NCBI RefSeq assembly: GCF_963924675.1
Contig: NC_089225.1
Span: forward strand, 106,840,313-106,904,312
Source: Phocoena phocoena
Taxonomy: Eukaryota; Chordata; Mammalia; Artiodactyla; Phocoenidae
DNA: 64,000 nt
Direction: 5' to 3'
Position 1 is the first letter of the stretch. Each line of letters begins with the position of its first letter. The notes under the pieces were generated by a model that worked only from the letters and a program-made list of their open reading frames with translations, made no database searches and had not been told where the DNA came from. Made by a program: the position numbers and the translations under genes. Positions 45,330 through 57,403 of the stretch are shown here, piece after piece.

Positions 45330-45890
45330 TTTTAAAGTAGGTATTTTTAAAGTTAATACTTCTCATAGTAAAATCCAACGTTACACAGGAATATAAAGTG
45401 AAAGCCCTTTTCTCTCCTGGTCATCCAAGTCCCATGTTGCAGGAATCACAATTTGTGAATCCCTCCAAATGTTTTTTCTGCACATAGCTATACTTTTTAT
45501 ACCACAAATCGAATTATTCTGTGTGCTGTTCTGCATCTTATTGTTTTCACTTTAACAATTTTTTTAAAAAACTTTCAATGTGTATTGATCTCTTTTTCCA
45601 AAGCTGCAGAGCAATCCCTTTATGTATATATAATCGTCTTACCAGTTCTTTATCTGATAGACATTTAAGGTTATTTCTGATTTGTCACTGTTACAAATGG
45701 GACTGGAATAGAGTTTTTATACGTATATATTTGTGCACTTGTACCAGTATAGCTATAGGTTAGTATCTTAGATATGGAATTGCTTGATCAAAAGTAATGC
45801 ACATTATTTATTTTTATAAGTGTCAACTAAATTTCTTTTCAAAATGGATATAACCAATTTATATACTCCTCCCCACAAGCATGAAGACAC
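45330..45890 (-). mobile_element. Old L1 (L1M-type) 3' fragment, reverse
   Basis: TTTGTGCACTTGTACCAGTA, TATGGAATTGCTTGATCAAA and TGGGACTGGAATAGAG resemble the reverse L1M 3'UTR. It is diverged. Confidence 0.65.
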
Positions 45891-46677
45891 TCATTGATAC
45901 GTGTTAAGTTAAAGTATGGTGAAATTGAGAGCTGTGCTTGCCCCTGTAGTTTTCTCAGTAAAATTACCCTTTATGACACTTGAGGTTTAGGAAAATGATT
46001 TTTTCCCTCAAGAAAATGTTCCATATTAGCCAGTTGACTATTTGCTGTAAATGTTATAGTTAAGTAGGGATAATTATATAACTGACCAACTTTGCGGGTG
46101 GTAGGTGATGGTATCCTTTGACAGCAGTATCTTGTTCATCAGCTGTGTTTCAGGGCCCCCTCCCTTTTGAGTCTAAAACAAAGGCAGCTTTACACCATTA
46201 CTGCCCAGCCTTTCGAAGTACCTGTTTCACCTTTGATTTCAATGAGACCCATCAAGGAGGATAATTCTAGGTTAACGACTCACCCACTGTGGATTACCAT
46301 TGTAGGGCATCTAGTCCAGTGAGAGATCTTTATGACCAGGTTTGGAGAAAATTTTTGTTTTCCAGTGCTTTCCCTATGAAGTAAAAAAGGATGTGGCACC
46401 CAAATCTCTATCTTAGAAACTTATCATAGCTAATTCACATCCAAGGTATACTACAGATCAAAAAAAATTAGAGTTATATTGGACACAGGCCTCTAGGAAC
46501 TAAAGATTTACCTGATGACTGTAACAGTAAGTTATCTTTATATTCCCAGATTATTTTGTTCTTTATGATACTTACTACCAGGAAACAGAATAGTACTGTA
46601 GAACTGAATTCTCATTGGGCTTGTACATTTGCGTGTAAGTAAGGGATTAAAATGATTTACCCTGTTCACTCTTCTAG

Positions 46678-46797
<120 letters not shown>

Positions 46798-47336
46798 TAG
46801 CTTTCTCTGTCATGGTCCAGATTCTTCCTTAGTTGAACATTGTTATACCTTGCTCTTGGCTTCCTTTAAATAATTATCCTGTTCCAAGCATGGAGACTCA
46901 AAATTTTGATTGGAAGAGACTTTAGAAATTATACCCATTCATGGGAAGAATAGAAGGGTACAAATCAAAAATGAGTTCTTGGAGGAAATGACAACTAAAA
47001 TGAGTTTTGAAGGGCAGAGTAGGATTTTCATTAGACAGTGAGATGATGGTGGTAGAGAGAAAAGCCCTTTCAGGCAAAGGGAACATCATTTATTTTTGAA
47101 TATCACTGATGATAGAAAAACCTTCTCACTCTTTACAACTAAGTTAAGTATCATTCTCACCCCCAAGTAGAGTTACCATCTCTCTTGTCTGAGTCTGGTA
47201 TCACTTTACTTCTACTTCCGTTATGTCTAATCCTAACTACCTTTTGCACCTAATAGTTGCTCAGTAAATTTATTAAACATTATTCAGTGATGTAGAACAG
47301 AAGTGAACTTTTATGGGGCTATTTTTTCCCGCCTAG

Positions 47337-47516
<180 letters not shown>

Positions 47517-47724
47517 TAGGATGTTAATCTGTAGGGCAATGGAATCTTTATAGAGAAGGATAAATCTCCAAAGTATTGGGAAAAGCTCTGTAGTACTAAT
47601 AAATCTCTTAGCAAAAGAGGACATTCCCTTGCATTCCATACAGATTTGGGGAGACTTTTCTTTGTGTGACCCTGCAAACATCCTTCATCTACCAAAGGCT
47701 TACATCATGGAAGTTTCTAATACA

Positions 47725-47945
47725 GCATAGTGATTTGGACTACAGACTGTGGAGCCAGACATACTGAGTTTGAATCCTGATTCTACCACTCTCAGCCTAT
47801 GAGACCTTAAGCCAAGTACTAATCCTCTCTTCCTCAGTTTTCATACTATAAAATAAGAATTATCATCCTTAACTCATAGGAATGTGATTGAACAAGGTAA
47901 TACACTTAATACATAAGCACTTAGAGTGTCCTATTTTACAATTAG
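47725..47945 (+). mobile_element. MIR SINE
   Basis: GACTGTGGAGCCAGACATAC, TGAGTTTGAATCCTGATTC, AATAAGAATTATCATCC and GTAATACACTTAATACATAA are in MIR order. Confidence 0.85.
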
Positions 47946-48304
47946 AAAAGGATCTTCATGCCATTTAATTTATTCTAGGGCAGAATGTTTCATGTTAGAA
48001 ACAAATGCTGATCAGAAATTTGAGCCATGATAATGTCTTTATTTTCTAGGTTCTTGTATCTCGAAAACTAGAGAACCATTAGTAGACATATTTAATACAT
48101 TCAAATCCTGGACCTGTCTCAAATGTCAGAGACAAGATTTCTAGATCCTTATAGAAAAGTAAACCCATTCTCATCAGCTTGAAGGTGGTCCCTGATGGTG
48201 GTGACAACTCTTAACCACAGTTGTGAGTCAAGCTCTTACCTGACTAGATTATCAGCTAGAGGAGACAAGGGCAGAGGATGGAAGATATTTAGTGGAAGAG
48301 CTAG

Positions 48305-48565
48305 AATTGGGCGGAACTGAGTTTATATTGCAGATCTGCTGTTTCTTAGCTGTGTAACTGAGACAAGTCATTTGATTGCTTCGTCTTTCAGTTTCCTCAT
48401 CTAATAATTGGGATGGTGATACTACCTACCGCCTAGGAATATTGTAAAGATTAAATAGGTTGTTATATGTGAAACACTTAAAACAACATGTGGAACATGG
48501 TAAATCCTCAGTCAGTGAATATTACTTGGTGGTGGTGACAAATCATCAGCCATCTGTGGGTAGCA
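48305..48565 (+). mobile_element. MIR SINE
   Basis: AGATCTGCTGTTTCTTAGCT, GTGTAACTGAGACAAGTCAT, CAGTTTCCTCATCTAATAAT and AATCCTCAGTCAGTGAATAT are a clear MIR. Confidence 0.88.
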
Positions 48566-49014
48566 GGCAGTCAGGCCGGGAAAGACGGAATAGCTTGCAG
48601 GTCTTCTCCCATCTCCTATTAATTTTGCATTACTAGGACCTAATACTGCTTGGTCTGTAGTGTCGAATGAATGAATTAATAGAACCACTAATGGACACAT
48701 TAAATGTACTCGCTATCTAATCTGCAACCCAGCTCGCTAAAGTGACATGTTTCCGGAGAATATATTCTAACAGCATCCTTTCAAAACTGCTCATGCCAGA
48801 ACAGGTATATTAGTACACGACTAGTGAGTACTTTAAGCACACAAAACACCTAGTGATTTTGACAATTCTGAAGAACTAAAGAGAGCAAAGTATATGCTCA
48901 GTGTCATGAGGCCATATGAGGAGACTGGTTTTCCTCAGCTGGAACTTAAATGATTGTTAAGCCCTTGCTCAAAATAAATCCGAGGAAGCTGTAACAGTTG
49001 TTCATTTACAAGCG

Positions 49015-49908
49015 AAAAGATTTCTTCTGTCTGTGCCTGGCTGACTATTGAAGGTGTGCCCCAATCACACACATAGCCCCTCAGCAAAGACTCAGAGACT
49101 TATTGTTCCAGGTCTTTAAGGAAATCCCTGGCTAGTCATTAGCTGTCCAATCAGGTAACTGAGAGAAGACTTCAGTGATCACACACAACAGAAAATACTT
49201 TATAGAAAAGTCACAAAACAGACAACAATAGCAAACCCTGGGGAGAGGTGAGAATCTGATTTCCAGAGTTGCCACATTGTATTATTTAAATGTCCAGTTT
49301 TCAACAGAAAATTATAAGATATACAAAGCAATAAAACATGACTCATACACAGGAAAAAAGCAATAAATAAAACTCTGAGGAAACCTAGATGTTGTACATA
49401 ATAGGCAGACTAAATCAACTAAAATATGTTCAAAGAACTAAAGGAACTATGTCTAAAGAACTAAAGGAAAGTATAAGAATGTTATCTTAACAAATCATGA
49501 ATATCAGTAAAGAGATAGAAATTGTAAAAAATAATCAAATAGACATTCTGGATTTGAAAAATACAATAACTGAAATGAAAAATTTGCTAGAGGGGCTCAA
49601 CAGCTGATTCAGGAAGACTTGAGCAAACTTGAAAATAGGTCATTTGAGGAACAACAAAAAAAGGGTGAAGAAAAAATGAACAGACCTGTTAAAAGCCAAG
49701 CATACCAACATACACAGAAATGGGCTAATGGGAGTCCCAAAAAGAGAGAGAAAATTATAGAAGAATATTTGAAGAAATAATGACTGAAAACTTCCATAAT
49801 TTTATGAATAACATTGATCTACATATCCAGGATGCTCAGTGAATCCAAGTAAGATAAAGAGATCCACACCTAGACACATCATAATCACACTGTTGAAAGA
49901 CAAAGAAG
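49015..49908 (+). mobile_element. Old L1, 5' region and ORF1 start, + strand
   Basis: GAGAAGACTTCAGTGATCAC, AAATACAATAACTGAAATGA and AAATTTGCTAGAGGGGCTCA belong to the 5'/ORF1 part of an old L1. It is interrupted at about 49910 by a reverse L1 and appears to resume at 52930 and 55070. The minus-strand frame at 49609-49797 is a shadow. Confidence 0.8.
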
Positions 49909-49910
49909 GA

Positions 49911-50310
49911 TTCTTTTCTTCTTTTTTTTAACTGAGGTAACATTGGTTTATAACAAATGTAAGTTTTGTGTATACAACATTATAATTCACCTTCTGTATA
50001 CACAGCAGTATGCTCACCACCAAAACTCTAGTTTCCATCCATCACCATACAATTGACCCCCTTTCTCCATTTCACCCTCCCGCACCCCCCCCCCAGAAGT
50101 TACTGTTTTCTCTTGTTTTTTTTTTTTTGGCTTTGTTTTGTTTTGCTTGTTCATTAATATTTTTGTTTTAGTCCATATATGAGTGAAATCATGGTATTTG
50201 TCTTTCTCCATCTAACTTATTTCACTTAGCATAATACCCTCAAGGTGTATCCATGTTATTGCAGATGGCAAGATTTCATCCTTTTTTTATGGCTGAGTAG
50301 TAAGTATTCC

Positions 50311-50356
<46 letters not shown>

Positions 50357-51755
50357 ACATCTTTTTTATCCATTCTTCTGTCGATGGGCACTTAGGTTGT
50401 GTCCATATCTTGGCTGTTATAAATAATGCTGCTATGAACAGAGGGGTACATATATCTTTTCAAATTAGTGTTTTCATATTCCCAGAAGTGGAATAGCTGG
50501 ATCATTCTTTGAGGAATCTGCATACTGTTTTCCACAATGGCTACATCCATTTACATTTCGACCAACAGTGTACCAGGGTTTCCTTTTCTCCACATCCTCT
50601 CCAACCCTTGTTATTTTTTGCCTTTCTGATAATAGCCGTTCTAATGGGTATGAGGTGATATCTTGTGGTTTTGATTGATTTGCATTTACTTAATAATTAG
50701 CAATGTTGAACATCTTTTCATGTGCCTGTTGGCCACCTGTAACTTCTTTGGAAAAATATCTATTCATCTCCTTTGCGTTTTTTAAATTTAGTCATTTGTT
50801 TTTTTATTGGTCAGTTGTAAAAGTTCTTTATATATTTTGGATATGAACCGCTTGTATGATGGATATATGATTTGCAAATATCTTCTCCCATTTGGTAGGT
50901 TTTCTATTCATTGATGGTTTCCTTTGCTGTGGAGAAACTTTTGGTTTGAAGTAGTCCCATTTGTTCATTTTCACTTTTGTTTCCCTTGTCTGAGGAAACA
51001 TATCCAGACAGATACTGCTAAAACCAATGTCAGAAAGCATACTGCCTGTGTTTTCTTCTAGGAGTCTTACGGTTTCAGGTCTTACATTCAAGTCTTTAAT
51101 ACATTTTGAGTTAATTTTTGTGTATGCTGTAAGAAAGTGGTCTGGTTTCATTCTTTTGCATTTGGCTGTCCAGTTTTCACAACACGGTTTATTGAAGAGA
51201 CTTTACTTTCTCTACTGTATGCTCTTGGCTCCTTTGTCGTAAATTAGTTGTCTGTATATGTGGGTTTATTTCTGAATGTTCAGTTCTGTTCCATTGGTCT
51301 GTGTGTCTGTTGTGTCTATTTTTCTGCCCATACCATGCTGCTTTGATTACTACAGCTTTGTAGTATAATTTGAAATCAGGGAGTGTGACACCTCCAGCTT
51401 GGTTCTTTTTTCTCATGATTTCTTTGGCTATTCCAGGTCTTCTGTATTTACATTTTAAAATTTAGGATTTTTTGGGTTCTATTTCCGTAAAAACAAATGT
51501 CATTGGGATTGTGATAGGGATTGCATTGAACCTATAGATTGCTTTAGGTATATGGACATTTTAATATTGTTAATTTTTCTAATTTATTAGCATGAAATGT
51601 CATTCCATTTCTTTGTATTTTCAGTTTCATTCAACAATGTCTTATTCAGTTATCAGTATATAGGTTTTTCTCCTCCTCGATTAAACTTACTCCTAGGTGT
51701 TTTATTCTTTTTGTTGCAATTGTAAACAGGATTGTTTTCTTAGTTTCTCTTTCTG
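49911..51755 (-). mobile_element. L1 3' half, reverse, inserted in the old L1
   Basis: Starts with a T-rich 3' end (TTCTTTTTTTAACTGAGGTA) and runs back through the 3'UTR into ORF2. The minus-strand frames 51151-50828 and 51416-51189 read as ORF2 C-terminal pieces ([37 protein letters not shown]). It is 5'-truncated near 51755 and non-functional. Confidence 0.88.
50313..50355 (+). repeat. (GT)n microsatellite inside L1
   Basis: About 21 TG units directly after ATTCC-ATTG in the L1 3' region, at the site where the L1 at 23.5 kb reads ATTCCATTGTATATATGTAC. Confidence 0.97.
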
Positions 51756-51759
51756 CTAG

Positions 51760-52160
51760 TTCGTTGACTTATTTCACTGAGCATAATACCCTCCAATTCC
51801 ATCCGTGTTGTTGCAAATGGCACAATTTCATTCTTTTTTATGGCTGAGTAGTATTCCATTTATTCTTTTTTATTCATTCACCTGTTTATGGACACTTACA
51901 TTGCTTCCATATCTTGGCTATTGTAAACAATGTTGCTGTGAATATTGCAGTGCATATATCTTTTCAAATTAATGTTCATTTTCTTCAGATACATACCCGG
52001 GAGTAGAATTGCTAGATCATCTGGTAGTTCTAGTTTTAGTTTATTCAGGAACCTCCATACTGTTGTCCGTAGTGGCTGAACCAGTTTACATTCCCACCAA
52101 CAGTGCACAAGGGTTCCCTTTTCTCCACATCCTTGCCAATATTTGTTATTTGTGGTCTTC
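51760..52160 (-). mobile_element. Second reverse L1 3' fragment
   Basis: Repeats the same L1 segment already present at 50.2-50.6 kb: GAGCATAATACCCTCCAATT, TTTTTTATGGCTGAGTAGTA, CATTCCCACCAACAGTGCAC. The minus frame at 52108-51896 ([20 protein letters not shown]) is the usual L1 ORF2 tail. It is a separate copy. Confidence 0.88.
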
Positions 52161-52179
52161 AGTAATTCTTAAGATTATG

Positions 52180-52430
52180 AAGGGATCCAGAAAAATTCTT
52201 TATCAGATGAGTTGGAGTTCAGAAAATGTGGTCACAGAACTCTAGACCAGAGGGACCCCACCCTGTGGCCGGAGTCTGCTCTCACCCTATCCCCAGGGTG
52301 GCCAGCTCACCACCCACTCCCTGGTCTTTTTTCCTCTTATCTGATTTAAAAGACAACTGTACAGTGCAATCATAAATTGGTGTTGATGTGTACACACTGT
52401 ATAAAAATGTAATTTGCATTAAAATATGTC
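52180..52430. other. Unassigned sequence between L1 pieces
   Basis: Includes a GC-richer stretch (52255-52325, CACCCTGTGGCCGGAGTCTG). I do not recognise it. It may be part of an older element or original intron. Confidence 0.4.
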
Positions 52431-52432
52431 TT

Positions 52433-52812
52433 AGTCTGTTCTGGCTGCTATAGCAAATTGCCACCTAGTGTTTAAGACTGGGTGGCTTAAACAACAAATC
52501 TTTCTTTCTCACAGTTCTGAGACTAGAAGTCCAAGAACAGGGTGCCAGCATGAGCAAGTTCTTGGTAAAGGCCATCATCCCAGCTTATAGACAGCCCTCT
52601 TCTCATTGTATCCTCACATAGCAGAGAAAGACAAAGCAAACTCTCTTCATGTTTCTTCTTATAAGGGAATGAATTTCATTCCTGAGGGCTTTGCCTTCAT
52701 GACCTAATTGCATCCTAAAGACCCAACTTCTCATACCATTACACTCTGTGGGGGTGGGGTAGGATTTCAACATATGAATTGGGGGAGGGGACACAACATA
52801 TAGGTATGTTTG
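52433..52812 (+). mobile_element. Ancient interspersed repeat, family not named
   Basis: CTGTTCTGGCTGCTATAGCA, AGACTGGGTGGCTTAAACAA, AGGGCTTTGCCTTCATGACC and GGATTTCAACATATGAATT are phrases found at many mammalian loci as an interspersed repeat. I am sure that it is repetitive but not of the family name. Minus-strand frames here are not genes. Confidence 0.6.
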
Positions 52813-52929
52813 GCACATACGTGAGCCATACAGAACCATGTCTGGCACACAGTATGTGTATACTAAAGTTGGATATTTTTATGATTCTTACTATATAGGG
52901 CAAATAAATTTCTATCTGTTTAATCAAAA

Positions 52930-53724
52930 AAAGGGGAAAGACTCAAATTACTAAAATCAGGAAACAAAGAGGAGACATTACTACCAGCCTTACACATTAC
53001 TACCAACCTTACAGAAATAAAAGGATTATGAGAGTATACTGTGAATAACTATATGTCAACAAATTAGGTAATTTAGATGAAATTGACAAAGTCCTAGAAA
53101 GACACAAACTACTACAACTGACTCAAGAAAAAATAGTAAATCTGAATAGATATATAACAAGTAAAGAGATTGAATTAATAATCAGGAAGCTATAAAGAAA
53201 AGCCCAGGGCCAGATGGCTTCACTGGTTAATTCCATCAAATGTTTAAAGAAAAAATAGCACCAATCCTTTACAAACTGCTCTTAAAAAATACAAGAGGAG
53301 GAAACACTGCCAAACTTATTCTGTGTGGCCAATATTACTCTGTAGTAAAACCAGGCAAAGACATTACAAGGAAAAAAACTACAGAGCCAATAATTAATGT
53401 TCACAAATTGGAAGATTTAGTATTACTCAAGATGGCAGTACTCCCCAATTTGATCTATAGATTCAACACAGTCCTTATCAAAATCCCAGCTAACTTTATT
53501 TTGCAGAAATATACAAACTGATCCTAAAATTCATATGGAAATACAGGGGACCCAGAATAGCCAAAACAATCTTGAGAAAGAGGAGCAGAGTTGGAAGAAT
53601 CACACTTCCCAATTTCAAAACTTACTACAAAGCTACAGTAATCAAAACTGGTATTGGCATAAGGATAGACATCCAGATAAATGACTTTAAATTGAGAGTC
53701 CAAAAATTTATGGTCAATTTGACT
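52930..53724 (+). mobile_element. Old L1 ORF2 fragment, + strand
   Basis: GTAAAGAGATTGAATTAATA, AGCCCAGGGCCAGATGGCTT (the SPGPDG region) and AGTTGGAAGAATCACACTTC are ORF2 blocks in + orientation. Between them a large part of ORF2 is deleted near 53400. It is interrupted at about 53724 by a reverse L1. Confidence 0.85.
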
Positions 53725-53950
53725 TTTTTTTTAATTGAAGTATAGTTGATTTACAGTGTTGTATTAGTTTCAGGTATACATACAGCAAAGTGATTTCAGT
53801 TATACATTTATGTATATATCTACTCTTTTTCAGATTCTTTTCCATTATAGGTTATTATAAGATGTTGGATGTAGTTCCCTGTGCTATACAGTAGGTCCTT
53901 GTCGTTTATCTCTTTTATATATAGTAGTGTGTATCTGTTAATCCCAAACT

Positions 53951-54013
53951 CCTAATTTATCCCCCCCCACACCCTTTCCCCTTAATTTATCCCCCCCCCC
54001 CACCCTTTCCCCT
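53951..54013 (+). repeat. Two-copy tandem repeat of about 31 bp with C runs
   Basis: The unit AATTTATCCCCCCCC plus ACACCCTTTCCCC occurs twice in succession. The C run has grown to 11 in the second copy. Confidence 0.88.
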
Positions 54014-54231
54014 TTGGTAACCGTAAGTTTGCTTTCTACAGTATTATCTGAGTATACTTCTGTTTTATAAATAAATTTGTACCGTTTTTTTAGATTCCAC
54101 AGATAAGTGATATGATATTATATTTGTCTTTGTCTATCTGACTTTCTTCACTGAGTATACGATAATCTCTTGGTCCATCCATGTTGCTGCAGATGGCATT
54201 ATTTCATTCTTTTTTGTGGCTGAGTAATATT

Positions 54232-54232
<1 letters not shown>

Positions 54233-54269
<37 letters not shown>
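54233..54269 (+). repeat. (GT)n microsatellite inside L1
   Basis: About 18 GT units at the same L1 position as the repeat at 50313, followed by ACACATATATATACCACATC. Confidence 0.97.
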
Positions 54270-54270
<1 letters not shown>

Positions 54271-55065
54271 ACATATATATACCACATCTTTATCCATTCA
54301 TCTGTCAGTGGGCATTTAGGTTGCTTCCATGTCTTGGCTATTGTAAATAGTGCTGCTATGAGCATTGGGGTGCATATATCTTTCTGAATTAGTTTTTGTC
54401 TTTTCCAGATACATGCCCAGGAGTGGGATTACAGGATTATATAGTAACTCTGTTTTTAAAGGAACCTCCATAGTGTTCTCCATAGTGGCTGCACCAATTT
54501 ATATTCCCACCAACAGTGTAGGAGGGTTCCCTTTTCTCCACACTCTCTCCAGCATGTATTATTTGTAGTTTTTTTTGATGATGGCCATTCTCACCTGTGT
54601 GAGGTGATAGCTCACTGTAGTTTTGATTTACATTTCTCTAATAATTAGTGATGATGAGCATCTTTTCATGTGCCTGTTGGCCATCTGTATGTCTTCTTTG
54701 GAGAAATGTCTATTTAGGTCTTCTGCCCATTTTTTGAGTGGATTGTTTGTTTTTTTGATATTGAGCTGTATAAGCTGTTTATTTATTTTAGAAATTAATC
54801 CCTTATCAGTCACATCATTTGCAAATATTTTCTCTTATTTTGTATGCTATCTTTTTGTTTTATAGTTTCCTTTGCTGTGCAAAAGCTTTTAAGTTTAATT
54901 AGGTCCCATTTGTGTAGTTTTGCTTTTGTTTCCATTACTCTAGGAAATGGATCTAAAAAAAAATTTGCTGCGATTTCTGTCAAAGAGTGTTCTGCCTGTG
55001 TTTTCCTCTAGAAGTTTTATAGTATCCGGTCTTAAATTTAGGTCTTTAATCCATTTTATGGTCGA

Positions 55066-56560
55066 TTGGTTTTCTTCAATGGGGAAAGAATAATATTTTC
55101 AAGACATGGTGCTTAAGACAACTGGCTATCCATATGCAAAAGAATTAAATTGGATCCCTACCTTACAGCATATATAAAAATTAATTGAAAATGGATCAAA
55201 GACTTAAATGTAAGAGCTAACACTATATAAACCCTATCTGTAAATCTTTATGATCTTGGATTAGGCAGTGTTTTCTCATATGTGACATCTAAAGCAGAAG
55301 CAACTGCAAAAAAAAGATAAATTGGACTTAATCAAGTTAAAAACTTCTGTGTTACGAAAGACACTATCAAGAAAGTGGAAAAAAACCCCAGAGAATAGAA
55401 AATATTTTCAAATCACATATTGAAAATATTATAAGTCTCTCTGATGAGAGACTTATACCCAAATACATTTTTTAAAACTCAATGATTAAAAAAAAATGTA
55501 TTTTTTAAATGGGCAAAGGATTTGAATAGACATTTCTCCAAAGAAGATTTACAAATGGCCAAAAGCACATGAAAAGATGCTCAACATCATTCATCATTAG
55601 GGAAATGGAAATCAGAACCACAAGGAGATACTTCGTAATACCCTAGGATGGCTATAATCAAAAAGACAATAGGGGCTTCCCTGGTGGCACAGTGGTTGAG
55701 AGTCTGCCTGCCGATGCGGGGGACGCGGGTTTGTGCCCCGGTCCGGGAGGATCCCGCATGCCGCAGAGCGGCTGGGCCCATGAGCCATGGCCGCTGAGCC
55801 TGCGCATCCGGAGCCTGTGCTCCGCAACAAGGAGAGGCCACAGCAGTGAGAGGCCCACGTACCGCCAAAATAAAAAGACAATAGGTTTGTAGGTTAAAGT
55901 TAGCAAGGATATGGAGAAATTGGAAGCCGCATATAGTACTGGTAGGAATGTAAAGTGTTGCAGCCTGTATGGAAACCAGTTTGGCAGTTCCTCAAAAAGT
56001 TAAATGTAGACTTACATGACCCAGCAATTCCACTCCTTAGTATATGCCCAAGTGAATGAAAACTATGTCCACACAAACACTTGTACACTAATGTTTATAT
56101 CAGCTTTATACATAATAGCCAAAAGGTAGAAACAACTCAAATGTCCATCAAGTGGTGGATGGATAAACAAAATGTGATATGCACAATGCAATATTATTCA
56201 GCTGAAAGAAATGACATACTGATATATACTCCACCGTGTTTGAAACTTAAAAACCTTATCCTAAGTGAAAAAAGCCAGACGCAGAAGGCCACATAATGTA
56301 TGGTTCTGTTTATCTGAGATGACCAGAATAGACAAATCCATACAGACAGAAGTTGCTTTAGCGGTTGTAGGAGTTGGGAGTCGGGGATGGAGAATGACGG
56401 CTGGCAGATGCGGAGTTTCTTTTACGTTGATGAATGTGTTCTTGAATTAGATAGTGGAGGTGGCTGCACAACTTCGTGAGTATCCTAAAAAAAAAAAATC
56501 ACTGAATTGTGTACTTTAAAAGAGATCATTTATGTTATGTGAATTATATCTCAATTTTTT
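55066..56560 (+). mobile_element. Old L1, 3' end, + strand (continuation)
   Basis: TCAATGGGGAAAGAATAATA, AAATTGGATCCCTACCTTAC, TGGGCAAAGGATTTGAATAG and TTCCACTCCTTAGTATATGC are the last part of L1 ORF2 and its 3'UTR in + orientation, ending in a short A-rich stretch near 56560. With 49015-49908 and 52930-53724 it probably represents one old element cut up by later insertions. Confidence 0.85.
55674..55871 (+). mobile_element. CHR-type SINE nested in the old L1
   Basis: Head GGCTTCCCTGGTGGCACAGT, tail ending GCCCACGTACCGCCAAAAT. Perfect duplication AAAAAGACAATAGG at 55660 and 55872, lying within L1 ORF2/3' sequence. Confidence 0.95.
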
Positions 56561-56697
56561 AAAAAAGGAAGGAAAGACTGCCTCTGTGTGTGTGCAGTGA
56601 AGAAAGGGGTGCCCCCTGACTCATTCCCTCCAGAACCCTCAATGGCAGGGTCATCAGATCCTTCCTCAGACATTGCATTTGAAAGAGGCAGCTTTAG

Positions 56698-57105
56698 GGT
56701 TGTTTTGTTTTGTTTTGTTTTAATATTTATTTATTTCATTTTTTATTTTTTGGCTACGTTGTGTCTTGGTTGTGGCATATGGGATCTTCTTTGTGGCACG
56801 CGGGATCTTTTGTTGTGGCATACAGGCTGTTCTCTACTTGTGGTGCGTGGGCTCCAGAGCACGCAGGCTCTTCATTGTAGTGTGTGGGCTTCTCTCTAGT
56901 TGCGGCGCGTGGGCTCTGTAGTTGTGGCATGTGGGCTCCAGAGTGCATGGGTTCTGGAGTTTGTAGCACGTGGACTCAGTAGGTGCGGTGCATGGGCTTA
57001 GTTGCCCCACAGCACGTGGGATCTTAGTTCCCCGACCAGGGATCAGACCCGCGTCCCCTGCGTTGGAAGGCAGATTCTTAACCACTGGACCACCAGGGAA
57101 GTCCC
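56698..57105 (-). mobile_element. CHR-type SINE, reverse, extended form
   Basis: About 400 bp, longer than the other copies: the internal units of type GTTGTGGCATGTGGGCTCCA are repeated. GTTTT-rich tail at the left, CCACCAGGGAAGTCCC at the right. Perfect duplication GCAGCTTTAG at 56688 and 57107. Confidence 0.93.
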
Positions 57106-57176
57106 AGCAGCTTTAGTTTTGAAAATGGGTGGCATTCCTACTCTGCTTCCTGTCCATCTTAAAAGATGTCTTATAG

Positions 57177-57387
57177 GGCTTCCCTGGTGGCGCAGTGGTT
57201 GAGAGTCTACCTGCTGATGTGGGGGACACGGGTTCGTGCCCCGGCTGGGAAGATCCCACATGCCGCGGAGCGGCTGGGCCCGTGAGCCATGGCCGCTGAG
57301 CCTGCGCGTCCGGAGCCTGTGCTCTGCAACGGGAGAGGCCACAACAGTGAGAGGCCCGCGTACAGCAAAAAAAAAAAAAAAAAAAAA
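57177..57387 (+). mobile_element. CHR-type SINE, young-looking
   Basis: Complete short-tail form with 29-base A tail. Perfect 16-base duplication AAAAGATGTCTTATAG at 57161 and 57388. The previous SINE lies only about 70 bases away. Confidence 0.96.
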
Positions 57388-57403
57388 AAAAGATGTCTTA
57401 TAG

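Larger units (their letters stand above)
53725..55055 (-). mobile_element. 5'-truncated L1, reverse, with target-site duplication
   Basis: 1.33-kb L1 3' end in reverse. TTATGGTCAATTTGACT (53709) and TTATGGTCGATTGGTTT (55056) flank it. In unbroken L1 ORF2 this target reads continuously, so the element landed in the old + strand L1. The minus frame at 54813-54628 matches ORF2 tail residues ([20 protein letters not shown]). Confidence 0.9.
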
